33,695 bases of DNA from a virus: IMG/VR virus record IMGVR_UViG_3300047316_000734, positions 1 to 33,695 of that record; one strand, written 5' to 3'. Every line of letters begins with the position of its first letter. The stretch's first letter is position 1. The position numbers and the translations under genes are program-made. Shown in pieces: positions 32,198 through 33,695 of the stretch. The notes beneath the pieces were generated by a model. The model had not been told where the DNA came from, searched no databases, and saw nothing but the letters and a program-made list of their open reading frames with translations.

Positions 32198-32335
32198 CGG
32201 CTTGTAGCCGCCTCGCTTTGCAAACACAAGAGTTAAGGAAGCAATAAACTCGTTTTGGGCGGAAATTGGGGGGACTCTGGGGGACAGTCGAAAGGGCGAG
32301 AGGAGGCGAACCGAACTATGAACCTGCCAAAGACC

Positions 32336-32353
32336 AGCCGTCTAAGGACGGCT
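32336..32353 (-). terminator. Hairpin overlapping the TPR gene stop
   Basis: A 7-bp stem AGCCGTC / GACGGCT with a 4-base loop around the stop codon of the TPR gene. No strong T run follows (GGTCTTTGG), so termination is uncertain. Confidence 0.3.
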
Positions 32354-33241
32354 TCTAGTGTCTGCGGTAACCAACGACAGTCCTTTTATAAGAGCATCGT
32401 CCGCAAGTACGGATGATCGCGGGCAGGCCCGGACAGCTGCCAGTTTTCCGTCTCGTTCAGTCACAACAAAACTGAATTCCTCGCCTTCTAGCCTCTCGAA
32501 TTCCGAGATACCCACCGGTGGAACGACATTGGAATAGTGAAGGAAAACGGCTGATCGGGTGTCATTGCCGAGGAAGCCATATCCCTTCCCGTTGATGACC
32601 CGGTACAGTATGGCGTGCGCCCGTCCTCTTTCGTAGTCCATTTCCAGACCATCGAGTTGCTTCACTTCCCATCCACGCGAGTATCTATGTGCCAGATCCA
32701 AGTACTTCCTTGAATCGCCTCGTCTCTCCGCGCGCAGAAGCTGGTCAGCAATGTACAGTGCGGCCGTAGTAGCCTTGCGCTTGTCGCTCTCACGGATTGG
32801 ACCCCAAGAAATTGACTCGCTGTAATAACGAATTGCTTCTGCCACATGCTCCTGGCGTTCGCGAAGTCTGGCAAGCGCAAACGCAATCTCCCTCAAAGTC
32901 GCTTGCGCCCGCGGCGACGAATCGGTCGAAGCCGCCTCCGTCATTATTTGGTAGCCTTGGTTCAAATAAGATGTCGCCATCTCAGTATCAGTGGTCATAA
33001 GCACCTCGGCCCATTTGCGGAGGTTGTCCGCCATCGCCGTCCGGGTGATGGCAAGATGCGATGTTTCATTCGAGGTTTCGAACTTTGCGAGAGCCCCTCG
33101 ATACAATGAATCAGCCGTAGAGTAATTTCCCCTTCGTTTCTCAATTTCTCCCAGCAGATTCAGCAACTGCGCATCATCGGGCTCGATCTGGAGGGCGTGT
33201 CCGACCTTGGCGACTGCCTCATCGTAATGCTGAGCCTTCAT
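32342..33241 (-). CDS. C-terminal remnant of a TPR protein with a cold-shock domain (about 299 aa)
   Basis: Start taken at ATG 33241 only because it is the first in-frame Met after the join; no ribosome site is seen, and the N-terminus probably lies outside (truncated). TPR-like helical hairpins: YDEAVAKVGHALQIEPDDAQ, LNLLGEIEKRRGNYSTADSL and AEAIRYYSESISWGPIRESD. The last third is a cold-shock/OB-like domain (AILYRVINGKGYGFLGND, AVFLHYSNVVPP, EGEEFSFVVTERDGKLAAV), with RNP-like KGYGF and VFLHYS. TPR arrays with a C-terminal cold-shock domain occur at the ends of large multi-domain (for example STAND-type) proteins, so this may be the tail of such a protein. The join to the integrase is at about 33244. 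Confidence 0.6.
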   Translation of the reverse strand: MKAQHYDEAVAKVGHALQIEPDDAQLLNLLGEIEKRRGNYSTADSLYRGALAKFETSNETSHLAITRTAMADNLRKWAEVLMTTDTEMATSYLNQGYQIMTEAASTDSSPRAQATLREIAFALARLRERQEHVAEAIRYYSESISWGPIRESDKRKATTAALYIADQLLRAERRGDSRKYLDLAHRYSRGWEVKQLDGLEMDYERGRAHAILYRVINGKGYGFLGNDTRSAVFLHYSNVVPPVGISEFERLEGEEFSFVVTERDGKLAAVRACPRSSVLADDALIKGLSLVTADTRSRP

Positions 33242-33242
33242 T

Positions 33243-33695
33243 TCAGCCGAGCAGAACGGCCAACATCGCACGGTCGCGCAAGCCCTTCGGTGTAGTAATG
33301 TCCGGCGCGTTGAGAAGTGCCTGGGCCCGCCGGAGGGACAGCCAATTCCCGACGCGAACGCCTTTTGACGCGACCCCTTTCACGCGCGCGATCCCGCTGG
33401 CGAGTTCCGGCGCCAGCAGCCCATTGTCCGCCGCCTCCACGGCCAGTTTCCGGACGGCCGTGATGCGCACGTTGATGGAGACTGAGCCGAGCCCGCGCGC
33501 TTCCAGAGCGACGCGCCACGCGCTCACGCTTGCCTTCGTGAAGCCGGGCCGTGGCTCCTGGCCGTACCAATCGAAGAACTCGTCCAACCCCAAGTTGTAA
33601 ACACGCTTTGTAATCGGGGAGGAGACGCTGTCGAGCACGAGCGCCTTGAGTCTCCGCCATTGGTTTGCTTGCGGAACGACAATCACATCAGTCAT
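33243..33695 (-). pseudogene. Truncated tyrosine recombinase/integrase (N-terminal 150 aa only)
   Basis: Carries the N-terminal SAM-like core-binding domain of phage-type integrases: LKALVLDSVSSPITKRVYN, FFDWYGQEPRPGFTKASVS and NVRITAVRKLAVEAADNGLL. It enters the catalytic domain at TPKGLRDRAMLAVLLG and stops. The expected continuation (CGLRR) and all catalytic residues (Arg, His, Tyr) are missing. The reading frame runs to the window edge at 33695, so the true start may lie further right. It overlaps the TPR fragment and is non-functional as it stands. Confidence 0.8.

Overview
The window is most of a temperate lambda-like siphovirus (prophage) read almost entirely on the minus strand, joined at its right end to an integrative-element scar. 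Nearly all reading frames are GC-rich, start codons include several GTG and TTG, and genes overlap by 1 to 26 bases, as in a compact late phage operon. The host cannot be named from the sequence. The protein repertoire (DUF2924, DUF3489 and serine-recombinase modules, a TIM-barrel tail protein, a capsid-cement capsid module) suggests a GC-rich soil bacterium, perhaps Acidobacteriota (Solibacter/Bryobacter-like). That is a low-confidence inference.

Right to left along the minus strand. (1) 33.7-32.1 kb: the amino-terminal part of a tyrosine recombinase, cut off in mid-domain and abutting the carboxy-terminal part of a TPR plus cold-shock-domain protein. A 50-base 3' fragment of a tRNA-Asn gene follows; it looks like an attachment-site half. 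(2) 31.8-27.9 kb: an early/recombination module made of a 50-residue protein, DUF2924, a large serine recombinase whose carboxy-terminus is replaced by the tail of an adenine methyltransferase, a small coiled protein, a ParB-methyltransferase fusion and a small hypothetical. (3) 27.9-26.9 kb: two short plus-strand genes (a DUF3489 histone-like protein and a hypothetical). Each is preceded by the same 19-bp repeat and followed by a clear intrinsic terminator. (4) 26.8-19.6 kb: packaging and head genes: TerS, TerL (gpA type), gpW-like connector, portal (frameshifted), S49 protease with nested scaffold, capsid cement protein, major capsid protein and two small head-region genes. (5) 19.1-7.7 kb: connector and tail genes: head-tail joining protein, tail completion and terminator proteins, tail tube, G/GT-type chaperones with a candidate -1 frameshift, tape measure, minor tail proteins. 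(6) 7.5-6.8 kb: a lower-GC plus-strand 'moron' gene with its own AT-rich leader, set between two tail genes. (7) 6.8 kb to 1: a TIM-barrel tail protein, a tail fibre with a carbohydrate-binding-like module, and two small genes. No lysis cassette or repressor is recognised; these may lie beyond the left edge.

The structural genes form one coordinated assembly line: packaging motor, portal, capsid and scaffold, connector, tail tube built on a tape measure, tip and fibres. Several genes carry lesions or joins (portal frameshift, possible capsid deletion, chimeric recombinase, truncated integrase). The element therefore looks partly degraded or mosaic, although one-base errors in the assembly cannot be excluded. 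The least explained items are the plus-strand moron, the paired 19-bp repeats and the chimeric recombinase.
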